Source: Caecitellus pseudoparvulus (lineage: Eukaryota > Bigyra: Bicosoecida). Taken from it: a stretch of 64,000 bases of DNA. The notes beneath the pieces were generated by a model. The model saw only the letters and a list, made by a program, of their open reading frames with translations. It was not told the origin of the DNA and did no database searches. The position numbers and the translations under genes are program-made. Below, piece by piece: positions 34,506-44,111 of this stretch. The stretch lies in contig CBFFRQ010000013.1 of NCBI GenBank assembly GCA_965644315.1, forward strand, positions 868,001-932,000, written 5' to 3'. How positions within the stretch are numbered: position 1 is the stretch's first letter; each line of letters begins with the position of its first letter.

Positions 34506-36981
34506 TCAGAGGCCTTGAGCACGAGCAGGTGTACGGCGGGGCTGGGGGCGAGCATTCGGGAGTCGGTACTGACCGAGTGGCAGGTGCTGTGGGGCACCCA
34601 TTGCAGCAGAGCCCAAGATGGCGGCATTCCACTGTGACTGCATGTGTTGAGTGGGCTGCTGAAAAGGCATACTGGACGGAAGGTATGCGTTGAGGACCGG
34701 TGGTGTGTGGGGCATGCTGTGGGACATGCTGTGCGGGTGCGGTGCCGGCGGCGGAATGCGCGCTGGTTCCCGCTTGGGCGGGGGGCGTGACGGCGGCAAC
34801 ATCGCAGCAAAGGGCATGTCAGCACGCTGGAAGACATGCCCCACAGTGGATGCAGAGTGGGCTCGAGGCCTCGCTTGCTGCACACTCGCTCCGTATGGCC
34901 CGCTACCCATGTGCTGGGCTGGGAGAGCAGGGGGGCGGGCAGCAGGCAGTTGTCGAGGGCCGGGCTGCACGCCAGCCTGACTGCCACTTCCAGTAGATGC
35001 CACGGACATGGTGCGAGTATCAACTTGCACCGGGAGAACAACTGTCGTTGCAGCTGACACGGAGGTTTCTTGTGGGTCCGGTCTCGGCGGCGCCGGGGCC
35101 GACGCAGGCGGGTCGGGCTGTTCGAGCAACGAAGAAAACGCTGCACGGAAGGGCTCTGGCACTTGTGGGAGTATCTCCTTCATCGCTGACTGGAACTGTC
35201 CAACATATCCATTCAGCGAGTCCAGCAATGCCCCTTTCTTCGAAGGCTGAACTGTGGAGAGCCGCTGTTTTTCGAAGGCAAGGCGCTGCAGTCGGGACCA
35301 CAGCTCGCAAACAACTCGCAGGGCAGCTTGCTGGGTGCACAGCGCTCTCCACTCAGCGTCATCTGTAAAGATGGAGGGAGTGGAGCTGTTTGCGGCCCTA
35401 GTGTGTCCGGGTGTCCGTCCCGGGGACCTGGCTTGCAGGAGACTCGGCAAGTTGAACGGATCAGGGGCGCCGCCAGCACTGCCCGACCTTGCGGCCCAAT
35501 CAGACCCCGGAAGAGGAGCAAACAAGCGAAGGGCATCCTTCACCACCACCGGGAATGGGTCTGTAGAGACGCTTGCATCCCGACTTGCCACACGCCGAGG
35601 GCTGGTGCTGGCATTGCGCACGGGGGGGCGAGTTTCTTCCTGCCTCTGCGATTTGGGCGGTGCTGCAGACTCGTGAAGACTCTCTCCAAATTCATGCTCA
35701 CGGGCTCTCTTCTTTCCCCCCACAGCAACTGCAATCACGGCTGCATCGTCGGACCCGACGGGTCCGCTTGGCTCAGCTGCGCGCCGTGGCATCGCAGGGG
35801 AGGCCGGGTGGTCTTGCTTGGGGCGTGCACGACTTGCCTCCTGAGAGCTGCCACCATGCTCACCACCCCGAACAGGGCTTGTTGCCCCTGAAGAGATGGC
35901 CTCTGCGATGACTTGCTCCAGGCGTCGGTGGTGCCGTGCAGCTCGGGCGGACAAGGGCTTGCGTTCAGCTCCACTGCGGCCCAGGCCTCTGTCGTCATGC
36001 ATACCAGACGACGACGTGGAGGAGCCCGCGCTGGAAGTGTCAGAATCAGACCCAGCGTCGTCTTCAATTGCGTGGCTCGCGCTGTGCTGCCCCCCCCCTG
36101 CACGAGCTGCTGCGGTGAGGGGCGAGTCAGCGCCACTCTTGTTGCTGCCACCACGGAGGCCCTGTGGAATCACAGGAAAGCCTTTGGAGTCCTTGGGCCA
36201 CCCCTTTCCCACTGAGATTTCTCCATTTCGCGCGTCGTAGTCGAAGCGAACTGCAGAAGCAAGATGCGTGGAGTGCAGTGCTGGCTGGTCAAAGCCGAGA
36301 GGCATTTCGGCTCCTCCAGCATGGGGAACCATGCATCGCCAAATAGGAGGGCAATTCACGAAGTGCAAACGTACCAAATGGTGCACTTGCAAACGAGGCC
36401 TTCCAAACACTGATTGCTCGCTGTGGAAAGAGGAAAGGTTCGGCCAGTCACTCTGGCTGCACGGTGGGCCAATGCCGCTGCAAACTACGCACTGCAAAGC
36501 GCACATGCATGCGCCTGATAATGGTTTCAATGGAAATATCATCTGTATGAAACTTTCCCTTGAATAATTCATGCTTGCCCATCCACGGCTTGCGCCCCCC
36601 TTCCACTTCTGCAGCGCCAAGGGAAAGGGATGCAGGACGCGGAAATCGACGAGGGCAGGCAGCAGTCTCACCGTCTGGACGGTAGTACCAGCGACAGCGC
36701 ACAACTTTCCCCGTACCAGCCTTTTGCTTAGCCTTCTGCATCAGTTCAGCGACGAACGGCTTCTGCGCCCGGTGGTGGGGAGGCCACGTGTTTCAGGTGG
36801 GAGCCTGCCGCGCGGAAGTGTGCTGGCAGCAGCAGTTCATCAGGCTGACGCCACGACGTACATCGCCCCCCTCGGCCTGCACCTCGACGATGTCTCCCAC
36901 ATTAAACCGTTCGCCCGATTTTCGAAAGCTCAAGTGCGCTGGCTTTCTGGGCGTGCCACCGCCTCCATCAGCAGCTGACAT
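34506..36981 (-). CDS. BAH-domain protein, probable chromatin reader
   Basis: This 701-residue nuclear protein starts with a bromo-adjacent homology domain. Five exons: 36981-36862, 36762-36672, 36608-36505, 36420-36375 (46 nt) and 36250-34506, with matching phases. The domain reads GERFNVGDIVEVQAEGGD, then AELMQKAKQKAGTGKVVRCRWYYRPD, then GGRKPWMGKHELFKGKFHTDD, ending in VRFDYDARNGE. These are the classic BAH strands including CRWYYRP and the HELF-type segment found in EBS/SHL and ASH1-like readers. The remainder is low complexity (Ser/Asp-rich, basic KKRAREHE) apart from a helical region around TDDAEWRALCTQQAALRVVC and a Pro/Met-rich tail. Exon 4 is the least certain part. Intron 2 contains GCGGAAAT at 36639-36646. 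Confidence 0.78.
36639..36646. promoter_or_regulatory. GCGGAAAT element, BAH gene intron 2
   Basis: It is inside the 63-nt second intron (36609-36671), written CGATTTCCGC on the coding strand, about 330 nt downstream of the ATG. Confidence 0.4.
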
Positions 36982-37092
36982 TTGTCCCGGTGACCAACGC
37001 CTGCGGCAGTGCACCAGCTGTCTGCTTCGTCTTTCGCGCAGACCCGGAAAGCTGTGCTCTCAGGCTAGAGCATGGAACAAGGGCATGGCCCC

Positions 37093-37466
37093 TGATGAGC
37101 CACCATACAGGGTCCCTTTCCAGTGGTGGATTTGTTTTGGGAAGCTTCGCGGAAATCCCCGCTCATCGCAGTGTGCTGGGGGGCGCTTCTCTCGGCCAGC
37201 GGGGGGGGAATCGTCAGCCAGCCCAAGCTGGCTCCGCGTCCTCCTCCGACCTATGCATTGCCTCCGCGCACAGTGGACCGCGAGGACAAGGTGGGGCAGG
37301 GTGCAGAGCGGGGTGGCTGTGCCCGTGCCAGGTCCGGCGCGCTGATATGGATGCATTGCTTCAGGTGCCAACGCAGCAGAAGCTGGTGCTGCAAGCCGAC
37401 GTACCTGACACAGTGGAGGGCAAAGGGCCAGCCGCAAGATGGGGGGCCTCGAGCTGCAGCAAATGA
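37093..37466 (+). CDS. Tentative small gene of about 83 codons
   Basis: I do not recognise a family. The model is three exons: ATG at 37093 to about 37120-37123, then from about 37172 to 37288, then from about 37366 to the TGA at 37464-37466. It gives a small protein with a weakly hydrophobic stretch (CWGALLSASGGGIVSQPK) and a polar C-terminus (VPTQQKLVLQADVPDTVEGK). Support is indirect. The stop is 9 nt from the stop of the convergent C2/NlpC gene, as in the other convergent pairs. The proposed first intron (about 48-51 nt) contains GCGGAAAT at 37149-37156, as in other first introns. The second intron (GTGGGGCAG...TTGCTTCAG) has good ends in phase 0. The gap would otherwise be an unusually long 494 nt. 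The start codon and first donor are guesses. Confidence 0.3.
37149..37156. promoter_or_regulatory. GCGGAAAT element in the 36982-37475 gap
   Basis: An exact motif copy about 170 nt upstream of the BAH start codon and inside the proposed first intron of the tentative small gene. It could serve either. Confidence 0.4.
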
Positions 37467-37475
37467 CTCCAGCGC

Positions 37476-39204
37476 TCAGTCCTTGCCCTCAGACTCCTTT
37501 CCAGTCGCTTCGTGCATGTGATTACTCTCCGGTGCAGTCTTGCCCTCGTCACGCTTGCAGCAGCACTTGTAGGCGATGGCAACACACACCACCAGGAAGA
37601 CGATGCTAGCAACGATGGCAACAATGGCAATGCCAGTGAGGGCATTGTCAAGCTTGTCCTGTTGCTCCTCTACCAGGGGCCCAGCTGCCTTGCGCTGCGG
37701 GCCACAGCCGCACTGCTCAGTGTTCTCGTAGCAGAAGCCGTCAGTGTAGTTCAACACCCCCCTGAAGTACACTTCCTCACCCCAACGCCAGCCACCCTCT
37801 AGAGGAATGGGGGTGTCTGAGGAAAACTCACGGGGGACCATGTTGTTGGACAGCTGGGCTGTGGATAAGATGCCCGCCCGCTGCATCAGCTCGGAGGTGA
37901 ACTCTGTGACGGCGGGCAGCACGGTGGTGGCAAGGGCACCGTTGTCATCAGCTCCAGGGAGCCTCACCTGAACAAAACTGACTGGTCCTGTCTGGGTTAT
38001 CATTCCAGTTGAAGCTGCCCAGCAGCATCTCTGCAGCGGGGAGGGGGGAAGTGCCCGTAGCCCGCAGAGCCTCGTGTCGGCCTCACTCACCAGTCGTCTC
38101 GAACTCGTACGGAACCTTTTGGTACTCAAAGTACGTGGACCACAACGAGGTGTTCCACGCTGACTGAGCGGCCGCGTTTGGCGCGATGAGGGGTCGAACC
38201 GCGATGGCATCGTACAGCCCGCACTGAATCTTGTCTCGCATGGCAATGGCCTCCACGCCGTCACCATAGGAGCCATCAAAACAGTCTGGCAACTCCACAA
38301 GATTAGAGGAGGACTCCACGACGTGCACATCTCCTTGCGCATCGCGCCCAACCATGCCCACGTGGCTCCACATGGACCCAGTGCCAGAGCGGATGAAAAA
38401 CCCTGCGCAACACAGCCACACCACGACAAGTGAGGGTTGCGCAGGGGCAGGGCACGCACTCCGCTAGGCACACCCTACCTCCAAACGTCATAGACCGGAA
38501 CAGCACGACGGAACCAGTCTGCAAGCTGTCCAGGTAGGCCTGAGTCAGGTCCACCGTCAAGAAGAAGCGCGCCTCCACCGTGACAGTTGCACCACTGACG
38601 CCCTGCAGGGCGACGGTGCGGTTGCCCCGAGTGCGGGTACCGTCGAAGGCGACCAAGCTGTTGAGTGGGATGGACGCGGTGCCCAGAGTGTCATCAGCAG
38701 CAGCGAAGTCGCGATCGAACAGCGCCACCGTCACGGAGCCTTGCTCTTGGCCCCGTGACAACTGTGCGAGCAGGAACGGAGGTTGCAAGCAGCAGCAGCA
38801 GCACATTCACGCAGCAACAAACGTACGCAGTGTGAAGAGAACACTCCCAGTGGCCACGAGGGGTTTTCAGAGTCTGTTTGCACTGATTCGAGGTCCACAG
38901 TGGATCCACCCCAGGTCACCTTGGCGTACGGGTCAGAGGTGTCAGAGCCCGTGTCCTTGTCAGGCAAGGAGGACGCTGAGAGCACCCGGATGTGAAACTT
39001 GCCCAGGTGGTTTTGGTCAGTGCACACGACATTGGACCGCGCCAGTTCGGACATGCGCCTGCCATGAGCGACGGCAGCCTCGCTCGCGCCCACGCCTCGC
39101 AAGCCAGAGGTCGCAGCCTCAATTTCAGAGCCAGCTTGTGCCAGCCCTGGGAGCAATGCCACAAGGCAGAGCACCTTCCAGACCGAGAGCATGCCTGCGG
39201 CCAT
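37476..39204 (-). CDS. Signal peptide, C2 and NlpC/P60-like membrane protein
   Basis: This 487-residue protein combines modules rarely seen together. Exons are 39204-38827, 38761-38479, 38402-38091, 38030-37968 and 37903-37476, all in consistent phase. A signal peptide (SVWKVLCLVALLPGLAQAGS) leads into a C2 domain (GKFHIRVLSASSLPDKDTGS, DPYAKVTW, VTVALFDRDFAAADDTLG) that keeps the Ca2+-binding Asp positions. Then comes a permuted NlpC/P60 (YiiX-like) fold: GSVVLFRS, MWSHVGMVGRD with the candidate His, VHVVES, and FCSEFTSELMQRAGIL with the candidate Cys split by the last phase-1 intron. A Cys-rich segment (CYENTEQCGCG) precedes a single membrane helix (IAIVAIVASIVFLVVCVAIAY) and a CCCKRDE cytosolic tail. 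It should be a type I membrane hydrolase or acyltransferase of the secretory pathway; substrate unknown. M39192 is an alternative start. Confidence 0.75.
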
Positions 39205-39973
39205 GCAGGGTGTGCGAGTGCCTATTGATGCAGCCGCCACGAATGCGAGCAATTTCCGCAGGCAGCAACGACAACCACAAGTCAACGCCTTCCGCATGCC
39301 ACTGGCGCCTGCCGAGCACATTCGGGCGCAGAACCTTCTTGTAGTCAGAAGTTCTTTCAGGAACGCCAGCGCGGGATTCACGTGGTCACAAGCTGCGGCC
39401 AGCTCCACAAGAGTGTGGCGTCGGCCAGCCTTGCACCGTTACATGAGAGCTGATTGGCCGAAGCACGTGCTCCTCGCACATGCCGCTGGCACAGCACTTG
39501 CAAGCACAACATACACGTACCTGGCGCAGGGAGAGGTCCAAGGAAACCAGCCCGCCCGATTGTTCAAGGCTAGCAGGTGGGAGTAGAGGCAAGAGAGGGT
39601 GGTGCGCTTTCACTTTTTTGTTGAGTTTGGCTGGAGGAGGGGAGTGCAACCCACCCTGCGCGGCGAGCATGGCTGGCAGCCGGCTTGCAGGTTGCAACGC
39701 CACCCTGGCTCAAGTCCAACCAGTCATCACTGGTCAGAGTTTGCCTTCATTGCCGCGGAGCTACCATCAAGCTCGGTACGCGCGAGCAAACATGCGGACC
39801 ACTCAGTGTGCAGAGAGTGGTCGAGCTCACGGAAATTGGAAGGCACACACGCGAGCCCTTACTCATTTGAAAGGGTGTGGTACAGTTGAGGATGCAGGGG
39901 GGGGGGGGCAGCGCCGGTTGTGTGCCTGGCTGATGCCCACACAAAGCCAACTGCACAGTGTCCGATTGGTGCC
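39205..39973. other. Intergenic region with 12-G run
   Basis: This is the longest gap between genes (769 nt). The right part should hold the methyltransferase 3' untranslated region, and the left part the promoter of the C2/NlpC gene, with ATTTCCGC at 39252-39259, 48 nt upstream of its ATG. A related CGGAAATTGG occurs near 39834. A run of 12 G lies at 39897-39908. Open frames here are short and show no domain. I see no tRNA, no terminal repeats and no target duplication. Confidence 0.5.
39252..39259. promoter_or_regulatory. ATTTCCGC element upstream of the C2/NlpC gene
   Basis: It reads CTGCGGAAATTGC on the coding strand, 48 nt upstream of the ATG at 39204, so its orientation relative to the gene is opposite to that of the copy before the phosphate-translocator gene. 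Confidence 0.5.
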
Positions 39974-40920
39974 TCAAGTGCTGGGCGCTTGTTTTTCTGC
40001 TCTGGCTACTACCACAGCCGTGTCAATACTTGAGCTTGCAGCTTTGATGTCGTCCAGGGATGTCGATGCCCAGGTCAAGCGCCGCTTGGACATGTGAAAG
40101 GTGTCAACCGTCTCAAACGCGGCGGCTCGAAAGGCCTCCACGATGGTGAGGAGGTCAGTGTGCTTGAACGGGCCAGAATTGCCCATTTTCGCCTGTGGAC
40201 GGTGCGGTGTGCATGTGCTTTGGCGTTCGCGGCACGGTGGGCGCTGGAAACGCACAGCGTGCTTAGGCTGCAGCACTGTGACGGCCACACCACCCGGCGC
40301 CGCCACGCGGTACAGCTCCCGCGCCCCCGCTTCCAAGTCGCTCCAGAAGTACACGCAGTTCATGTTGAACGACAGCGCCACACTGCTCTCTTCCAAGGAC
40401 AGACCCGCGCAGGGATCGCCCACGGCGGCGCGCAGGCGTGGGGAGGGTCCCTGCGCCTGAGGCCAGGCGGACACGAGCTCCACAACGGATGGCGAAATCT
40501 CCAAACCGATGAGGGGTCTGTGTGGGTACTTGTCCAGGAGCAGCTTGAGGCCTTCGCCGTGCCCGAAGCCCAGCTGAGCGGGGACGTGGTGGTGGGCAGT
40601 GTGCGGTGCGAGTGTGGAGCGGCCTGGGTGTGTGAGTGGCTCACCTCGACGATGGAGCCTTCACCCAGGTATTCTGGGAGTTGTTCAATGCATGCTTTGA
40701 GCTCTTTGCCATGGTGTGCCACCATGAAGCGCAGGGCACGCTCGCCGTGCCATGTCTTTGCGTCAGGATTCGCCGCAGCTTGCTGCATGAGGGTCTTGTA
40801 GTCCTTTCCATCATTCACGACAACGCCTCCTGCATCGACGCTGCCAAATCGGCGCTGGACATCGCTCTCACCGCCTGCGTCTCTCGAAGTGCGGGTTACG
40901 GCAGGCTCATCGGCTGCCAT
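39974..40920 (-). CDS. SAM-dependent methyltransferase (class I), copy A
   Basis: This is a 270-residue class I methyltransferase of the Methyltransf_11 type. Exons are 40920-40645, 40573-40256 and 40192-39974, with introns of 71 and 63 nt in phase 0. Motif I is formed across the first intron as GSIVE + LGFGHGEGLKLLL, the acidic residue after the next strand is in PLIGLEISPSVVEL, and the motif around AVGDPCAGLSLEESSVALSF corresponds to the post-III region. LEAGARELYRVAAPGGVAVTV is the usual motif III neighbourhood. The C-terminal exon (GPFKHTDLLTIVEAFRAAAF) is the last helix-strand unit. It lacks the N-terminal membrane segment seen in copy B. CAATTTCCGC sits about 11 nt upstream of the ATG. 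The methyl acceptor is unknown. Confidence 0.8.
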
Positions 40921-40930
40921 TGCGTGCCAT

Positions 40931-40938
40931 GCGGAAAT
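40931..40938. promoter_or_regulatory. GCGGAAAT element upstream of methyltransferase copy A
   Basis: It reads CCAATTTCCGCATGG on the coding strand and ends about 10 nt upstream of the ATG at 40920. Confidence 0.5.
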
Positions 40939-41436
40939 TGGTTGCCTCGCTCCGATTCAACGCAAGGAAAGGCGCCAGCTTCTGGTCATGCCACTTGCTA
41001 TCACAGGACTTGCTGGGAGTAGACACTTCACGTGCGTGGGCTTGCTGCTGTTGGGTGTGAGTGACATGTATTCTGTTCGGAGGGCGCTGCGCTTGCGGCT
41101 CACAGGGGCTTTGTCGCCAACAGCATGGCCGTGGAGGCTAGAGGCGCCTTTTGCTTTTCTTCATGCACCTCAAGCGTCTCAAGATTACCATCTGGTGTCA
41201 GCACTCGCACTGCCACCTCGAATCCAGCCTTGCGCAGGGCCTGGATGACGGGCGGCAGGTGCACATTCTGAAAGGGGCCGCCTTTCATGGCTCGCTGCGG
41301 AAAGGAAACGGGGCGAGGTAAGCTTCAGGCGCAAAGAGCACAAAGTCAACAAACGCACCACGTGGTAGGGGTGAGTCACAGTGACGGCCACACCACCCGG
41401 CGCCGCCACACGGTACAGCTCCCGCGCCCCCGCTTC

Positions 41437-41444
41437 CAAGTCGC
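41437..41444. repeat. Target-site duplication, left copy (CAAGTCGC)
   Basis: The eight bases CAAGTCGC precede the left terminal repeat and recur at 46481-46488. The uninterrupted paralog has a single copy at the matching position (CAAGTCGCTCC). The eighth base is shared by chance or by duplication, so the length is 7 or 8 bp. Confidence 0.85.
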
Positions 41445-41478
41445 CGCTGGCATGGCAATATACTGGAAATGGGCAAAA
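41445..41478 (+). repeat. Left terminal inverted repeat
   Basis: Thirty-four bases starting CGCTGGCATGG and ending CTGGAAATGGGCAAAA. The inner 16 bases are identical to the right repeat; the five mismatches are all within the outer 18. Confidence 0.88.
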
Positions 41479-41601
41479 CATTCTCGCACCACCTCCAGTA
41501 TTTTCGCTGACAGGGCGCAATTTTGGCGTCCCATAGAGGATATTTGCAGGCTTTGATTTATTGTTTGGGCTGCCACCAGCCCCACAGGCGCTGTTTTTGG
41601 C

Positions 41602-42168
41602 ATGGACCAGCCCATTTTCGCGGCGTCGCCCACGGCCCTTCCAGCGCCGTCTCCGCCGCTGAACTTGCAACAAGGGCCGTTCCTGATTAAAGTTTCTTCG
41701 TCTGACGCCCGTCACTGCGTGCTTTGTGCGCGCCGGAGGCAAGAGCAGGCTGTGGGGCTGCTTGCCTCGCAGGGTCGCTCCTCTGGAGCTGACCTCGTGA
41801 CCAGGACACACTACCACTGTTTGCGAACAGGGTGTCACTGGCGAGGGAAGAATCCCAGTAACTTCTCCAACCACCGATGTGGGCATGCGCGGGCCATGAA
41901 GCTGGCGGCAGGTGCGTGGCGTGGTGGTGCCTCAAACAGGCGTTTCGCCCAGCTGCGCAGCCAGCACGTTGAGCCTCCCTGCGGCGCGGAATCGGGTGCC
42001 TCACACCATGTAGTGGTAGAAATGCCTAAACCTTCGCCAGAAGTTGTGGTTTCCGATCCATGTGCGTGTGAAAGCGCCTTGCTTGCCGCGCCACAGCGTC
42101 ACGGCAATGGTGCTGCCTCTGCGCAGGCACTGGCTCTGGCTCTGGAGGTGTTGCAAGCCCAGCCATGA
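41602..42168 (+). CDS. Transposon ORF1, putative zinc-finger protein
   Basis: This 188-codon frame opens the transposon. It contains HCVLCARRR and a second Cys/His cluster, YHCLRTGCHWRGKNPSNFSNHRCGH, which resembles a BED/C2HC-type DNA-binding finger. Such fingers often bind transposon ends, so it may be the DNA-binding part of the transposase. Its TGA overlaps the ATG of the next frame as ATGA (42165-42168). It could therefore be translated separately, coupled by re-initiation, or be a first exon spliced into the big frame; I cannot tell which. The start at 41602 is the first ATG of the frame. Confidence 0.5.
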   Translation: MDQPIFAASPTALPAPSPPLNLQQGPFLIKVSSSDARHCVLCARRRQEQAVGLLASQGRSSGADLVTRTHYHCLRTGCHWRGKNPSNFSNHRCGHARAMKLAAGAWRGGASNRRFAQLRSQHVEPPCGAESGASHHVVVEMPKPSPEVVVSDPCACESALLAAPQRHGNGAASAQALALALEVLQAQP

Positions 42169-44074
42169 ACCCCCCCCGCTCCAGCGGCGAGTGGATGCTG
42201 TATCCACGGGCCATCGCAGACATGGCTGAAGAGTTCTTCCGCCGAGGCCTTCCAGGCGGCCAGGGCACCACTTGGTTCACTCAAGCCATCGACTGCGCCC
42301 AAGCCATGGTGCGGGCCGGTGCAGCTGCGGCCAGTCGGCTGCTGCTGGACGCCGCGCCTGTCGGCGACGAGTTCGTCCAGCAGTGCACCAAAGACGACGT
42401 AGCTCCTGAGTGCCTCCCTGAGGCTCCCTCTGACATGATCGTGCCTCCCAGCGCGGCTGCCCTGGCTGGCACAGTGGGCTCAGTGCTGGGCATGCTCATG
42501 GCGTCTCCTGCGCAGCCTGTGACTCTGGGACTGCCTGGGGCGACCGTCATGGCCACCCGTGCAGCGATAAGCCGGGCTAGACTGCCACCCCAGCATGGAG
42601 AAGGGGTGCTGATGGCCTTCCCTGACAACCCTGCTGAGCTGGGCGTCGCATCGGCGCTGCGAGATGGGCAAGGCTCCGTCGACGCCGCACTGAGAAAGGA
42701 TGCCACTGAGAAGCAAGGCAACATGCTGTACAGGTACATCGAGCCATGTGAGGACATGGAGGGCAAGGCGGGCACCCTGGCAGGCACAACACACGCCGTC
42801 ACAAGGGACTCCTGGGCTGTGCAGCCTGCCGCGAATGCTGCCCTGGCAGGCTCACTGTACGAGCACTACATCCCCACCGGGAAGCAGCCCGTCACCCTGG
42901 ACGTCCAGCCTGTGGGCCTCGCTGCAACCCACCCAGCCTGTGGCGAGCAGTCATCCTTCCTCCCTCGCCCTCCTGGCCCATGCCCCAGCAAGACTGTGCC
43001 GTGGAGCCCAGACGGCCACAGCCTGCCAGCCAGTGAAGCATACCAAGCAGCTGCAGCCGCAGCACGGTTGCGCTTCGAAGTCGCGGTGGCCGCACAAGCT
43101 GGCAGGCCGGCCCAAGTAGGAGACCGACCCATCCCTGCAGATGTCCAAGCGGACCTGGACCAAATGGAAGCGGACCTGAAGGGAAGCATGGCGCACCCCT
43201 CCATGCGCACCGAACTCACAGTTTTATCCGTAAGTAGGAAGGGCTGGACTGATGTGCGACAGCAGCTGCCATGGGGTACCTGTCCCAAGGCTGGCAGCTG
43301 CGACGGCACGTGCAAGTGGACGACCAATGGCTCCTACAGCGCGAAGCAGTGTCTGTTCACCGGATTCAAGGGAGTTCAGCCTGTAACAAAGGCGACTCTG
43401 CTCTGCAGAAGCCATCGATTTGCTGTCACAGTCGGGTCGCGATCCTTTTGGCGGGTCAAGCACCAGCTGTACCCGGACGTACTCCCAGATGGATCGCCCC
43501 CACCTGGCATGGAGGGCCGCAGGCTGGTCCTTTCCATACCATGCGCGATCGCTGGCACCATTCTGATGGACGAGGCTGCTGCTACGAGTCTGTGGGAGAA
43601 CTACGTCGCGCACCGTCGGGAAGGCATGGTCAAGGTGCAGAAAGCCTTCTGGCGAGACCTCATGCGGCCCTTCGAGGACAAAGTAGACTCCTGGAAAGAG
43701 AAGCTGTTCAAGAAGCACGCCTCTCTCGGTGAATGCCCTGAGGTGCAATATGCGCTGGCCCAAGCCGTGCGCCGAGCCAGAAAGCATGTTGTGGGCAACG
43801 TGCGATCCAGCACAAGTGTGAAGGCTCTGCGTGATGCCATCCTGCACATCTACCATGCCGCTGTCAAGCCGCATGTGGAGGGGTACCTGCAGGCCCTTGC
43901 ACGCTTCGCTGACACCATCAGCGTGGACTGGACCTTTGCATCTTCGGCCCGGGTGCACGTCGCAGGCCCACAGCCACTGCGCAGGGCCAGAGCTGCGCCA
44001 GCGAGCCCACAGCACGAGCTGGGCGAGGAAGAGCCTGAAGATGAGCTGGATGGGGAAGAAGGCAGTGACTGTGC

Positions 44075-44111
<37 letters not shown>

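Noticed and set aside
39897-39908. 12-G run as a telomere-like or G-quadruplex array
   Set aside because: A single homopolymer without repeats; the window has many other G/C runs, so it is not a distinctive structure.
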